A DNA stretch of 64,000 nucleotides from NCBI GenBank assembly GCA_022414725.1, contig CM039462.1, positions 174,387,697 through 174,451,696 on the forward strand, in the 5' to 3' direction. This DNA comes from Microglena sp. YARC (lineage: Eukaryota; Chlorophyta; Chlorophyceae; Chlamydomonadales; Chlamydomonadaceae). This document shows, piece by piece, positions 43,081-54,688 of the stretch (its first letter is position 1; each line of letters opens with the position of its first letter). The notes below the pieces were generated by a model that saw only the letters and a program-made list of their open reading frames with translations, was not told the DNA's origin and made no database searches. The position numbers and the translations under genes are program-made.

Positions 43081-43950
43081 TAATGGAGGTGATTGAACTT
43101 CGTATTTGTGAATTGGCAGTAGTGCGCAAGTCCGGAAGGGACGGGAGCGGGAGATTGTAGTGGGCGGCAGCATGAGGAGAGTTGGCTTCAAACATTTCTA
43201 ATATAAAAACATAAAAATAATATGTCGGCGCTAGTTAGGCTGTTGTGATGGGGGGGCGATCACACTCAGGTCACACCAATTGACAACACCATGCAGACTT
43301 CATGCAAGGTGTTTTCAATTGCCGAAGACGGCGAGCAGCCTAATTCCAAGCTGGAGCCATCTAATCAAGTTCATTCCTTCAGTCAAGCTGATTTGGCTTA
43401 CCTATTTCTTTATTCCTCGTTCAAAATCATGCACAGTGCCATGATCACATGATAAAGTGGAACGGCCCTACACCATTGTGAATAGGGGCAACACTGTACC
43501 CAGTACCAGAGGGACCACCAGACACCTGCAGATGCACAACGGTGTCATGCAGCTAACTAGTAGGGAACGGCAAAATGATATCATTTGATGCCGGCAGTCT
43601 GACTAGGCTGAAGAACACAACATGGACACAGCGAGGGCCACCAGACCACAGTGTGGTCACCGCACCAAGGAGGTGCGGAAGAGGTTTTGATCATTTTCAT
43701 CGTAGGTGAAGATACCAGTCTCGCCCCGTCCCTCTTCGTTGCCCTTTACTTAACCACACTCAAACATGTGGGGTCCAGTATGTAGGGAACCACGATAACG
43801 CAACCATCTTTCCATCAATTTCATGCTCCATCTTGGGTTTGATGTTTTCATCTGTTTTCAGTGTTTCGTATTTTGTAGCTGCTTCATTATTGGGTGTACT
43901 TTGTACAGAGGACACGGGTAGGTATTAAGAGGTTGTGTACTTCAAGAACT
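43081..43950. repeat. Dispersed repeat family F, copy 1, right part
   Basis: It matches 54,494-54,688, 58,405-58,877 and 63,834-64,000 in order. It has no counterpart of the 54,689-58,404 insertion or of copia copy 2, so it supplies the empty site of both. Small ORFs only. Confidence 0.75.
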
Positions 43951-45510
43951 TGCAACAGTGGCCAGGGTCATTATCAAGGAAAGTAACCAGTGTCTGTCCT
44001 TTCATAGCACCACGGTTCTCCTAGGAGCCTTTGGGATGCTACTTGCACTCTAGCAGCCTTTGCGGCCATAGAAGAAACCCTCGAAATATAAAGTACCACA
44101 CAAAAGCACACAGGTAAATACCTACACTTGTGCTACCCTACCAGTGATCTCTGTAGCACTTAATATGCACAATTGCACACCTACCCGATAGGGTGTATAG
44201 ATACACTAAATAGCCCAAGGCGCCACAGCCTGCTTTGCTTCCTGATCTTGGGAATCGAGATTGTATTGGAGTGGTAGTTGGTATAAATCCGTATTACATT
44301 ACATTACATGTTAAAGTCTACTTGACACCGCGAGGGTGTATGAGACTCTGTGCTTAAAACAAAAAGAAAAAGCACCCACAAAGCAAACAAACCCATTACA
44401 TCAGGGGTGTGTCGAGGACAAACGAACCAAACTCCCAACCACCGTTTTGGTGGCGTAGGTATTAACCCCCCTAAAGCAGGACCCAGATCTCAACCACTAA
44501 CAGTGGCGGAGGTAAGAAGTTAACAAATGAGAAGTCACAAGAAAAAAAGGAAAATAAATTACGGTGCCACTAAGCAGTCCAGGGCTTCCTGTCTTGCTCT
44601 CCTACAAGTAGAAAGATAATCGGCTAGGTTGCTCCAAACAGTCTTAGTGCCATTTCCATTCATATAGGTTCTGAATGTGGAATCGCAGAACTCCACATTC
44701 CATATGATAAGTCGGTATCCTCATGGACATGCCCATAAATATTCATGCGTATATATATTCAAACCCACTAGATGAAATCCCTCTTCTACATTAATACCAG
44801 TTTGAGATTATTTCTTTTACTGCCCAAGACGGCAAGCAGCCAAATTGCTGGTTGGAGCCATGTCACCAAGTTCAAGTTCTACAATTAATAATCCTCATGG
44901 CTAGGTTTGGGGTATGCTGCAACGTACAAGCATGTATTTACGGTATGAATTTGTTTGCTACAATCCAGGCGGTGGCCAACTCAGGCTTAATGGACTTGCC
45001 CAACCTCGAAGAATCAAGATAATTCTAGAATACCAGGAGGGGCTGGATTAGCATCGCATCGTCTTACAAGACTGTTGACCCAACACAGGCCATTGTTAAC
45101 CCAAGACAAGCCCTCTCCAAGTACTTGTTGACCTGGTCCCCAACAAATCGCAAGAGCACGGAAGAGGACCTGAGATCAAGTACTAGTTAGAGAATTCAAC
45201 TCAGTTTCCTTCATCACACTTGATAATGCAAGTTATCAAACATTTCAATTCCCAAATCTCACCAACACTTACATAGCTAGCAAGGTCTATAACTGCTCAA
45301 CTACATCATATCGCATCAAAGCAACATCTGTCCCATGGTCACAGAAATGAAACTCCAACTCAAACCAGTTGCTTTCTAAAACGTCATAAGCAGGGTTTAT
45401 GATGCGCACGATGCATTTCCAGCTCAGTTGCACACACCAACATCAAGCAGTCAGTGAAGCGATAGGATAATGCCATAGCTGAGTTACCTAATCCTCGTAG
45501 GCATGCGGCA
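43951..45510. other. Interval without recognised genes
   Basis: AT-rich, with a copy of the dispersed motif AGACGGCAAGCAGCC (44,827-44,841). No ORF of interest and no RNA gene recognised. Confidence 0.4.
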
Positions 45511-45625
45511 TCGTGTATGTGTGTGCATGACAATGGCTTGTACCTCCATCGTGTATGTGTGTGCATGACAATGGCTTGTACCTCCATCATGTATGTGTGT
45601 GCATGACAATGGCTTGTACCTCCAT
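45511..45625. repeat. 38-bp tandem repeat, three units
   Basis: CGTGTATGTGTGTGCATGAC units start at 45,512, 45,550 and 45,588 (CATGTATG in the third), each ending GGCTTGTACCTCCAT. It lies about 110 bp downstream of the BTB stop codon. Confidence 0.85.
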
Positions 45626-45736
45626 CGATCAGTCAATTTCTTTAATTAATATTCATTAGTAGATGCACCAGCAGCTCGCCTTTGTCTCCCAGGTAGCTTC
45701 CAAGGCAAGATAGGTCATCCAAAGCTTCCACTCTGG

Positions 45737-47209
45737 TCAATGGGAATGGGTCCCATACAGGAAATCATCAACGGTCCTCAAGGTTACTCTCCCTTTGCCA
45801 AGTTGACAGGCTGCTTGGACATGGACCAAGGTGTGGATTCCTTTGGATATGAGGCGGGACGTTTTGATGTCAAAGCCAAGAGACAGCACAAACATTTTCT
45901 TGTTGCTGTCCGACACAATCTGAACGGAAAGGGTGGGGGTGATATCGTATCCATTGATTTGCGAGAAAACTGTAGTCCGAGTTGTAAGCAGGCCTTCTTG
46001 TACCCCAGAGTTTTGCACTGATGTCAGAAGCTTGGCCAGATATCTGTTAGAGAACCTGAAGGGGTAGTATAAGTACTCATACATGCAGGGAAGACTCCGC
46101 TTGTCCCTGAACCATGCCACCTGACTGCCATGAACAGAGTGCAGCATTGTTTGCATTGAGGCAGCTTTTAAAGGAAACTGGATCTGACAGCTCTTCCATT
46201 CTGCTGCATGACTCAGCACAACCGAGTCCACAGGTAGCCAGGGTGCGACAGCAGTCAAATTAGATAGGAAGGAGGTGGTCAAGTGTCCCAGACGGAGGAC
46301 ATTCAAGAATTCAACCAGTTGGTCCTTGCTGATGCGGTCGGTCCAATCCTCGCCCATCCAAGCGCCCATGAGCACAAGGATGTCATTCTCTGACGCAGCC
46401 AAGTTGTCAGAGTCAAAGAAGGAAAGCACAGCAAGAATATCTAGTTGCTTGAATTCCATGAGTGCACGCGAGTCGCTCCAAAACAATTTCCAAATCTGAC
46501 CGAAGCGTCCAACTAGGTAGGACAAGCACTTCTCCAGAAGAGTCTGGATGGTCGAGTGATCAGACAGTGTCAAGGCAACCCTCTTCAAGGAGAAGACGTA
46601 GTTTACAATATCTGTCGACTCACAGTCTGCTGACGTAAGGACAGATATGGCTTGGGCACACTGATCAGTGCACACCTCAAAATAATCAGCCAAGCTGTAC
46701 ACCTGCACCAACAAGGTGACCCTGCTGACACCTGCCCCCTGCTCTCTAGACAGGGCACTTCTCACTTCCTCATCTAGGTCATCGGAGTACATTGCCCGGA
46801 ATAGCACCTCACATGCCAACAGGTCCCCTTGCTCCATCGACAGCTCCAAGGTTTCAAGTCGGAGGTCTGTCTGCCGTTGAGCAGGAGTTGATACTTGTAG
46901 TGAAACAGCCCCAATGCACTCTACCGGTACACGACAAATACTCAAGCCAGCATCCATGGCCTGCTGGTGCCTTTGCTCCTTTGTTGTCTGTAATATAGCT
47001 TTGATGACTGGGGAGCTGGACGCTAAGATGACTTTGTTGGCGAAGAAATGCGGAACATCCAAGGACGATTCTGTACACTGTCTTTTAGCTGGAGGACTGT
47101 CAATCGTGATGTCATTGGAAGTGCGACTGGAAGTGTCACCTTGCGAGCTCCGTAAGACTAGGCATAGATCCGCAAAGTCAGGTTGGTTGAAAGGGCCCTT
47201 CTTGAACAT
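45737..47209 (-). CDS. BTB/POZ-BACK domain protein, single exon
   Basis: 490 residues on the minus strand from ATG 47,207-47,209 to TGA 45,737-45,739. The BTB fold is spread over residues about 14-195: FADLCLVLRS, VPHFFANKVILASSSPVIKA (52-71), LLACEVLFRAMYSDDL (130-145) and LLVQVYSLADYFEVC (166-180). A long hydrophilic insert with KRQC lies near 25-50. A BACK-like helical region follows (LDILAVLSFFDSDNLAASEND, 257-276; LNVLRLGHLTTSFL, 302-315). The C-terminal third (about 320-490) has no Kelch or MATH signature I can recognise. BTB-BACK proteins usually act as Cullin-3 adaptors for ubiquitination, which is inferred here. No frame damage was seen, and this is the best candidate for a resident host gene. 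Confidence 0.85.
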   Translation of the reverse strand: MFKKGPFNQPDFADLCLVLRSSQGDTSSRTSNDITIDSPPAKRQCTESSLDVPHFFANKVILASSSPVIKAILQTTKEQRHQQAMDAGLSICRVPVECIGAVSLQVSTPAQRQTDLRLETLELSMEQGDLLACEVLFRAMYSDDLDEEVRSALSREQGAGVSRVTLLVQVYSLADYFEVCTDQCAQAISVLTSADCESTDIVNYVFSLKRVALTLSDHSTIQTLLEKCLSYLVGRFGQIWKLFWSDSRALMEFKQLDILAVLSFFDSDNLAASENDILVLMGAWMGEDWTDRISKDQLVEFLNVLRLGHLTTSFLSNLTAVAPWLPVDSVVLSHAAEWKSCQIQFPLKAASMQTMLHSVHGSQVAWFRDKRSLPCMYEYLYYPFRFSNRYLAKLLTSVQNSGVQEGLLTTRTTVFSQINGYDITPTLSVQIVSDSNKKMFVLSLGFDIKTSRLISKGIHTLVHVQAACQLGKGRVTLRTVDDFLYGTHSH

Positions 47210-47684
47210 GTTGACGAGGGATCAGAATGCCCGGACGGATAAGGTGCATGGGATCAACATACAATCTTTAAAATCAACAAAAATGTCATAGGACATTCCC
47301 TGTCATAGACAAGCGAGTGTTGAGTGTTGACCGAAGCTTTTGGGGTTCGTTTTTTGGGAAAAACAGATAGACCAACTCCAATTCACACACACATAACGTT
47401 TCTAAAGCACTTATTCCAGATGCTTTCCTAATATTTCATGCTCCAAAGGTATTTGGCGTCATGCTGTAGGATGGCTTGAAGCATGGGCCCACAACCTCTT
47501 TACAGCCCTCATTGGGTCAGATTCATGAGGTTACGTGTCAAATATAAAATCAGGAGGGGGCCCAGGACTCTAACTTTTTACTCATCCCGATCAATTCTGT
47601 CTGATAATGGGACTAGAATCGCACGATTCATAGTGATGTTTTGAGCAATTTTTCAGATCATTCTGAGCACCTCATTTCTGCGTG

Positions 47685-48160
47685 AGTGTGTGTGTGTGTG
47701 TGTGTGTGGTGGTGGTGGGGGGGGGGGGGGGGTCAGCCCTCCCCAGGTGTTTTTGTTATATTTTTACTCCAAATGACATTCTGAGACCACCATTGAGATT
47801 GTGTTGACAAGGGCAGTTCATTGGCACCACACTAGCCCCGGGGGGGGGGGGGGGGGGGGGGGGTATGGGTGGGTGAATGGGTGGATAATGTGGGTGGGTG
47901 ACTAAGTGGGTGAATGGGTGGGTGACTAAGTGGGTCAATGGGTGAGTGCGGGTGGTATGCATGGGTGGGTATGGGTGGGTGAATGTGTGAATATTTTGAC
48001 CATCACACAATCCCTGTTTGGAAATTCCGAGGATGCCAATGTGTGCGCCATAGTGTAAATACCCAGATTCCATATATTATTTCAAGTTATGCCTCTTATT
48101 TCTATTTGGGGGAGAGGGTCTGTGTGTGTGTGTGGGGGGGGGGGGGGGGGGTCAGCCCCC
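47685..48160. repeat. Microsatellites: (GT)n with long G runs, GGGT-rich block
   Basis: (GT)n-G tracts lie at about 47,690-47,732 and 48,118-48,151. A run of about 25 G is at 47,838-47,863, followed by a GGGTGxAT-rich tract (47,866-47,990). G runs of this length are prone to assembly error. Confidence 0.85.
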
Positions 48161-48603
48161 AGGGGTCAGCCCTCCTCAGGTTTTGTAGGGATGACAGGTC
48201 AATTCTGTTTTTTACTCCTGCCTGTGTACATGATTGTGGCCACTTAAACAGCCTCAGAGTTATGTCCAGGCCCCAAACAGCCCCAAGAACCCAAGATCGT
48301 ATCAACAATTCAACAGCCTCCAAACGATGGGATGCACAACTGCACATTAGGTTCTGTTTCAAATGCCCATATGTCCCCCTTGAATCAAGCTGCGGGCACG
48401 TTTGAGTCCAGGAGGGCACCAGCACAAATGTAATCATCGTCATCATCATCATATTCACGGCCCGAAACGAACCTTTGTATAAGATGTGCTGGTCTAGAAC
48501 TTCGCATTCAAAGCGCGAGCCATATCGCCTGATCGACCGAGCCCATAAGTGACACTTGAACTAGCACACCTGACGATTGGCGATCTGATAAAAGTGTCTT
48601 ACC

Positions 48604-48880
48604 TTATCAACGATGCTTCAGTGGTTCCGAGTCACTGCCTCCCACCAGACTTCCTGAGGCTTTAGCGCTTCTCCAGAAGCTCCTCCAAGGCTGCTTTTGC
48701 CCAATAGTTGTACAGATAGAAGAGCTAAGCAGCTTGCAGCGCCTTCCAAGCGAAAGCTTCTGTGCCTCGTAACGATTACAAATGTGCCGTAGATCTGAAT
48801 GAGATCGAGGGTCTGAAAGGATGGTCGAAGAGACGAAGAGTAGCTCGCAACGTCCTCCAAGCTAAAGCTTCAATGCCGAA
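48604..48880 (-). other. Weak candidate upstream exon
   Basis: A minus-strand segment ends at an AAG/GTAAGA donor (48,599-48,604) and contains an 80-codon frame that stops before the donor. It could be a 5' untranslated exon of the BTB gene 1.4 kb downstream. A duplicated CTCCAAGCxAAAGCTTC motif (48,740-48,765 and 48,850-48,876) is also seen. No acceptor was confirmed. Confidence 0.2.
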
Positions 48881-50570
48881 GTAAGGGCCTTGTACCTGTT
48901 CGAATTGCGTTGTCTATTATCAAAATTTTATTCCGTTTGGCCCTGTCTGCCTGGGTTTCCAGGTTTGTCACCTTTCTGGCTCACTAGCTACGTGGCTAAC
49001 TAGCTACCTTCATTCAGGTATCGGAAGATGACAGGCAGAGGGTTTGCGTCAGAGGGGTTTGCGTCGGCCTGCCACTCCGGCCTGCAGGCCGGCCTGCCAC
49101 TACACAGCCTTTTGCAATGATAGTAACCCTAGTTGGGCTCCCGCCTCTAAGAGGGAGGTCTCAGTCAAAAACTGTGCGCGTGTAGCTGGATGCCTCCCGT
49201 TGCTGGTACTTTTCAAAGCACAATCTGGCACAATCCAATGCAAATTGGCTGGTGTAATTGTATCACATATTGGGAAATCTTTCTGTGGTCAACACCATTT
49301 TTGGCAGATGTAGTGTCCCGGTGTACTCTCTCCATGACATGCGGATGTGCATAATATGCATATGCGTAAGAGGGAATACATCCATGATCTCACGTCAGCA
49401 TATATTACAAATATAAAAACAATCCGAATTTGGCAAATTATTGAAACACAATGCACCTGATGTAATACCTTATGTAAAACCACGGTCAGGGCGATAGTGA
49501 TTGGGAGGGCGGATACTTCCAAATCTTGCACGGCGCTGCGTTGCGCTCGTCCTCACCAGTGCCTCTAGTTTGGGCTGCAGGCATCATCTGTGATTGCGTT
49601 CTGCACTCTAGAGTGTGGTGTTGTAGCATTTATACTACCCATACTTACTGTGCTTGCAGACGGGGAGCAGCCTAAAGGCTGATAGACCATGTAATTAACG
49701 CAAAGCAAACTACATGCAGCAGCTTGCAGGCTGCTGAATGAGCCAGCCACAGGGCTGAGACTAAAGATTTCAGCAAAGCTAGAAAGCTGGCTATGTGAGC
49801 TTCAACGTGCACTAGCCTTCAGAAGGCTTGGCTCAACAACAAGACAGGAGCATTGCCTGGATGCCATATTCTCTTTTTTCAGCTACGCGTACCAGGTTCT
49901 AGGCAGCTCTTTTTACGCATCCTTGGGCCAAACCTGAAGGTAGCTGTGCACCTGAAAGCTGACCTGATGAGCATTCCAGTGCAGGTGAAAACTTAAGCCT
50001 TGACCCAGTGGCTGGCTATTGGAGCTGGCTGGAAGCTGCCAAACATATCCCCAACAAGAAAAAGTGCTGGATGGGTTTAAGGAACTATTGGGATTAAGGG
50101 TCGGAAAATACAGCATCTGTATTCAACGATCTATTGCTATTTTATTTGTGCTATTATAATAAGGAAGCTACTTCCTGTTCTTCAGCGTTTCAGCTGTGGG
50201 CTGCAGAGACTTTCGCGCTCTCTCCTCCACCACCTCTAAAGATCCAGGAGCAATCCCATGGGCACAGCCATTCGCATCTGTCAACACCTGTTGCATCCAC
50301 TTCCACATGTCTCCGGGACCCCCGTTGCCAAGCTTTGTATCTCGATAGCCTTCTAGCAGGGGGACCACCAACCTGAATGTGTGTCATGGGTGTATGCCAT
50401 GTCAGTGAGTTGTGATGTGCTATGTTGCATTGTATTGCATTGTGTTGCATTGTGTTGCATTATGTTATATTGTGCTGCGCAGGGGACCCACCAACCTGAA
50501 TACCTGTGTGCATGTTAGTGCGTGTGTTGAACTACGCTCCCAGTCTACCTTCACACAAAGCTCAACAATC
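48881..50570. other. Interval without recognised genes
   Basis: It contains a copy of the dispersed motif AGACGGGGAGCAGCC at 49,658-49,672 preceded by TTACTGTGCTTGC, and a TTGCATTGTG microsatellite (50,420-50,470). ORFs are under 90 codons and without domains. Confidence 0.4.
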
Positions 50571-50590
50571 CCCCCCCCCCCCCCCCCCCC
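50571..50590. repeat. Poly-C run
   Basis: About 20 consecutive C. Confidence 0.8.
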
Positions 50591-50844
50591 TCCTTTCCTA
50601 CACCCCCTTCTCTCAACAACAGAGTCCTATTATCTTGTATCCAAATTCTGCTCACATTCCATTTCAATTTGAAGAGTCATGTAAGTGAGTCATGTAAGTG
50701 ACTTACTCAGCAGGCTCAACAACCAGCTCTATTATAAAAAGTGGAATATCCAGCTTTCAAGAACTGCGGAAGGAAGAAGATTTCTGCAGAAGCGGCAAGA
50801 AATTGCTACTGCATAGAAACAAAGATTTTGATGGGCATCGTGGA

Positions 50845-51306
50845 AGGGAGGGAGGGAGGGAGGGAGGGAGGGAGGGAGGGAGGGAGGGAGGAGGGAGGGA
50901 GGAGGGAGGGAGGGAGGGAGGGAGGGAGGGAGGGAGGAGGGAGGGAGGGAGGGAGGGAGGGAGGGAGGGAGGGAGGGAGGGAGGAGGGAGGGAGGGAGGG
51001 AGGAGGGAGGGAGGGAGGGAGGGAGGGAGGGAGGGAGGGAGGAGGGAGGGAGGAGGGAGGAGGGAGGGAGGGAGGGAGGGAGGGAGGGAGGGAGGGAGGG
51101 AGGGAGGGAGGGAGGGAGGAGGGAGGGAGGGAGGGAGGAGGGAGGAGGGAGGGGAGGGAGGGAGGGAGGGAGGGAGGGAGGGAGGGAGGGAGGGAGGGAG
51201 GGAGGGAGGGAGGAGGGAGGGAGGGAGGAGGGAGGGAGGGAGGGAGGGAGGGAGGGAGGAGGGAGGAGGAGGGAGGGAGGGAGGGAGGGAGGGAGGGAGG
51301 GAGAGA
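50845..51306. repeat. (GGGA)n microsatellite, about 460 bp
   Basis: A nearly pure GGGA repeat with scattered GGA slips, continuous from about 50,845 to 51,306. Four-base register with slips keeps frames open on both strands; those Gly/Arg/Glu-rich and Pro/Ser/Leu-rich frames are not genes. The G-rich strand could form quadruplexes. Confidence 0.95.
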
Positions 51307-51357
51307 GAGGATCTTGATTGCATTGCACTACATTAGCTGTATAAATGATAGGGGAGT

Positions 51358-51748
51358 TGCCTAGAAGCTGCTACGCACTTGGTTGTGTTATGTTTGGCTG
51401 GACAGCCGGCTAGGGGAGCTGCCTAGAAGCTGCTATGCACTTGGTTGTGTTAGTTTTGGCTGGACAGCCAGCTAGGGGAGCTGCCTAGAAGCTGCTACGC
51501 ACTTGGTTGCGTTAGGTTTGGCTGGACAGCCAGACAGGGGAGCTGCCTAGAAGCTGCTACTCACTTGCTTGCGTTAGGTTTGGCTTGACAGCCAGCTAGG
51601 GGAGCTGCCTAGAAGCTGCTACGCACTTGGTTGTATTAGGTTTGGCTGGACAGCCAGCTAGGGGAGCTGCCTGGAAGCTGCTACACACTTGGTTGCGTTA
51701 GGTTTGGCAGGACAGCCAGCTAGAGGAGCTGCCTACAAGCTGCTACGC
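51358..51748 (-). repeat. 62-bp satellite, short array in reverse orientation
   Basis: About six units complementary to the array at 7,917-10,699 (GCCTAGAAGCTGCTACGCAC, TTGGTTGTGTTAGG, GGCTGGACAGCCAGCTAGGG). It lies at the matching end of block R. Confidence 0.93.
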
Positions 51749-52174
51749 ATAGAAAAGCATTCTGGGTGAAGCCTACCCACCCACCCACCCACCTGTTTCT
51801 TTCTGAGTGAAGTCAAATGATGTGCCTCAGTCTCCCTCCTCACTGGCTTGAGGCCGTACTGCTAGCTGCTGAGCTGGATGCTGACTGTGTAGCTGCTGCT
51901 AATGGGTGAGGCAGTACCTCTGCAAGTACCTCCACACACCTGTGGTCCCTTGGTACTGCCAGCATGGAGTAAGCAGCCTCATGTTGTACTCCTTTCAGTT
52001 CACTTGCAGGCAGAAACAAGCCTGCACCGTGTGAGATGCTTTATAGTATATCAGACGACAGCTAATGAGCTAATCTGTTCATTTGACAGCGGGAAATCAT
52101 AATGCCATCCATCCCTCCCGAGGAGCTAAAGTTACAGCTCACTTACAGACTTGCAGCCAGGAACAAGCACAAAC

Positions 52175-52683
52175 TGTAGCAGGATAGCCTGCTACTAGCC
52201 TAACTTGAAATCTCGAGACTGTCTTTTCGATGTCCCCATAGCCTAGTTCGGCTTCACTGGTTTCGGAGCCTGGTCACAGGAAAATCAAGGGGGGTTCGAA
52301 TCTCACTGCTGGCAAGGGTCCGTAGTGTTTTCGAGTCGAAAGCATAAGATTCCCATAACAACCACGCACGATGCATCAACGTAAAGTTGGTGTGTACGAC
52401 GTCCAGTTGTAGGCGGGAGTCTGTCAAGGAAGTACGATCAAGAACGGTCGAAGAGTACTTGGTTCGAAGGAGCGACGGTCCACGGTAGGCGGAGGTGATG
52501 TCCCGACTGAGCCCGGCCGGCAGGGGTTACGTCCTGACGGAGACCGGATCGTGTACCTGAGCCTGGAATCGAGGACGCTTCCCTTTCAAAGGAGAGGGGA
52601 GTGTAGCAGGATAGCCTGCTACTAGCCTAACTTGACATCTCGAGACTGTCTTTTCGATGTCCCCATAGCCTAGTTCGGCTTCA
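52175..52683 (+). mobile_element. TRIM-like miniature LTR element (509 bp)
   Basis: 82-bp LTRs (52,175-52,256 and 52,602-52,683) begin TGTAGCAGGATAGCCTGC and end GTTCGGCTTCA, with one difference (A/C). The target duplication is CAAAC (52,170-52,174 and 52,684-52,688), and block L has the empty site at 7,311-7,330. The interior is noncoding (345 bp) with TGGTTTCGGAGCCTGGTC just inside the 5' LTR and AAAGGAGAGGGGAG before the 3' LTR. LTR ends, primer region and purine tract resemble those of the chromovirus, suggesting trans-mobilisation. A GGTTCGAATCTC box-B-like string is at about 52,293. Confidence 0.92.
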
Positions 52684-53029
52684 CAAACAGTGTGGTATGA
52701 GATTAACTTGGCTTGGCATCATGATACGGCCGGTACATTTGGAGTCCAGTATGGCACCAGGATGACACAAAAGTAATGAACCACATCAGTCCACTGAATT
52801 ATTGATGACATGCACCAAGCCACCCCATATTTAGAGGATATGATCAATTATTGGAATGAACATATGATTATAGGTGGCATACCAATATACAGCATATGGC
52901 ACATATGTCAGTGGATACATGTTCAGTGCCCAGACCTAGGAATGAATGTACCCCAGAACCTTTGCGCATGAGGGGAATATTCTTCGCCCCTCATGTAGCC
53001 ATACCAGGGACGATGCTGTTTGACCTTCA

Positions 53030-53415
53030 AGCAAATGCTTCTTGCTGCAAGTAAGGGGAAGGCGGGGCCACAGGCACAACCCCTCCCAGCAGGCAAGGTC
53101 ACATGATGGTGTCTAAGTCTTGCTGCAAGTAAGGGGAAGGCCGGGCCTCTGGCACAACCCCTCCCAGCAGGCAAGGTCACATGATGGTGTCTAAGTCTTG
53201 CTGCAAGTAAGGGGAAGGCTGGGCCTCTGGCACAACCCCTCCCAGCAGGCAAGGTCACATGATGGTGTCTAAGTCTTGCTGCAAGTAAGGGGAAGGCGGG
53301 GCCTCTGGCACAACCCCTCCCAGCAGGCAAGGTCACATGATGGTGCCTAAGTCTTGCTCCAGGTAAGGGGAAGGCGGGGCCTCTGGCACAACCCCTCCCA
53401 GCAGGCAAGGTCACG
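53030..53415 (-). repeat. 78-bp tandem expansion, about 4.5-5 units
   Basis: CACATGATGG landmarks at 53,103, 53,181, 53,259 and 53,337 give an exact 78-bp step. On the minus strand it reads as a 26-residue repeat containing HHVTLPAGRGCARGPAFPLL, keeping a frame from 53,516 to 52,923. Block L has a single unit (about 6,885-6,965). Whether the frame is translated is unknown. Confidence 0.88.
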
Positions 53416-53481
53416 TAATGGTGTGTGTATTTGGTTGAAGATATAAGTTTTTGTCTTGTTTTCATACAGACACTTAAGGGA

Positions 53482-54688
53482 CCTTGAAGAGCCTGAAGGT
53501 TGTAAGAATAAATCAACTAAAACTACTCGCATACTATCAGCGCATCAAAACAAGCCCAGAAACTTGAAGATTCATGCCACTTAATAATTGCTGTCCTGAT
53601 TGTTTAGTTACTGGACCTACATATATTCCTTTCCAACTTGATTAGCTATATGAAATGCACAGAGACCCACATGTACTCTTTTCCATCCTGCTTTAAAATT
53701 GCTAATCCAAACAAACCATTTGCAAAGAGCCACTGAATTTTGCAAGACAGCAACTAATTATATCAGTATAACTCACAAGTCATAATTGTTATAATTTAAA
53801 ATCCCGATTATGAAAATTTAGCATTATCTTATTTACATAGACAATTTATTTACTTTATTCTCATGAGTGGTGGTTGATTGGAGGGGGTGTAGGCGGGGTG
53901 GAGAAGGGCTGGTGGGGTGGGAGGGAGAGGTGGGGATGCATGCAGGGGTGCAGGGGATAGGGGGGCGTTTGTGTATGTTTGTCTGGAGGGTTGCGGCCAT
54001 GCAGGCGGAGTGGGGGCAGGGGTGGAGGGGGGGTAGACAGAGGTTGAGCGTGGGTAAGCTGGGATACCAGGGTAGGGGCGGGATGGGATGGGGCGCCTGC
54101 GAGCGTGCTCGTGTGTGTGATGCATGGTTTGTTATGTGTGGGATGTGCGTGTGTGTGTTTGTGTTTGAGACTTTGAGTTTGTTTGCATTCGCTTGTGTTT
54201 GTTTGTGTGTTCGAGCTTGTGTTGGTGTTTGGGAGTGTGGTAGGGGTGGGGGTGGGGGGTAACTGCTACCTGAGTGTTGCCGTCCGTATCATCCACACTG
54301 CTCATGGCCATCACCACTCTCCTCCGAGAATTGGACGGCGTTGAACCGGGACATGCTTCACCACGCTCGATGAGCGCTATAGAGCGGTGATCGACGGAAT
54401 TGTTCCACGCGTCCTCCAGGGGGGCGGACATGCGAGGACGTGGATGCATGGCGAGAGATGCGGGGACCTCCCGCTGCTGACGGCATTGCGTGCTAATGGA
54501 GGTGACTGAGCTTCGGATGTGTGAACTGGCAGTAGTGCACAAGTCCGGAAGGGATGGGAGTAGGCGGCAGCGTGAGGTGTGAGGAGAGTTGGCTTCTTGA
54601 AAATGATTTGTCGGCGCTATCGGGCTGTTGTGACGGAGGGCCGGTCACACTTAGGTCACACCAATTGACGTCACCGTGCAAGGTGTTT
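53482..54688. repeat. Dispersed repeat family F, copy 2, left part
   Basis: It matches 36,650-38,497 and 43,081-43,300 in the same orientation but lacks the LINE fragment, the GGYPHMISP exon and the Gag-only element. The upstream exon (54,270 to about 54,480, minus) keeps its donor. 54,484-54,502 is the unbroken target site for the Gag-only element. Confidence 0.72.

Larger units (their letters stand above)
51749..53480. repeat. Repeat block R, inverted copy of block L, with TRIM insertion
   Basis: The order is the mirror of 6,780-7,916: CCCACC run (51,775-51,790), CTTGCAGGCAGAAACAAGCC (52,003), TRIM, ACAGTGTGGTATGAG, then the 78-bp units. Outside the TRIM and the tandem expansion it aligns base for base with many substitutions. 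Confidence 0.75.

Noticed and set aside
48102..48458. 118-codon minus-strand frame
   Set aside because: It ends in translated (GT)n/poly-G sequence and has no domain.
50698..51336. Long Gly/Arg/Glu-rich and Pro/Ser/Leu-rich frames on both strands
   Set aside because: They are translations of the GGGA microsatellite.
52290..52304. tRNA gene suggested by a GGTTCGAATCTC box-B-like string
   Set aside because: No cloverleaf, A box or acceptor stem could be built around it, and it lies inside the TRIM.
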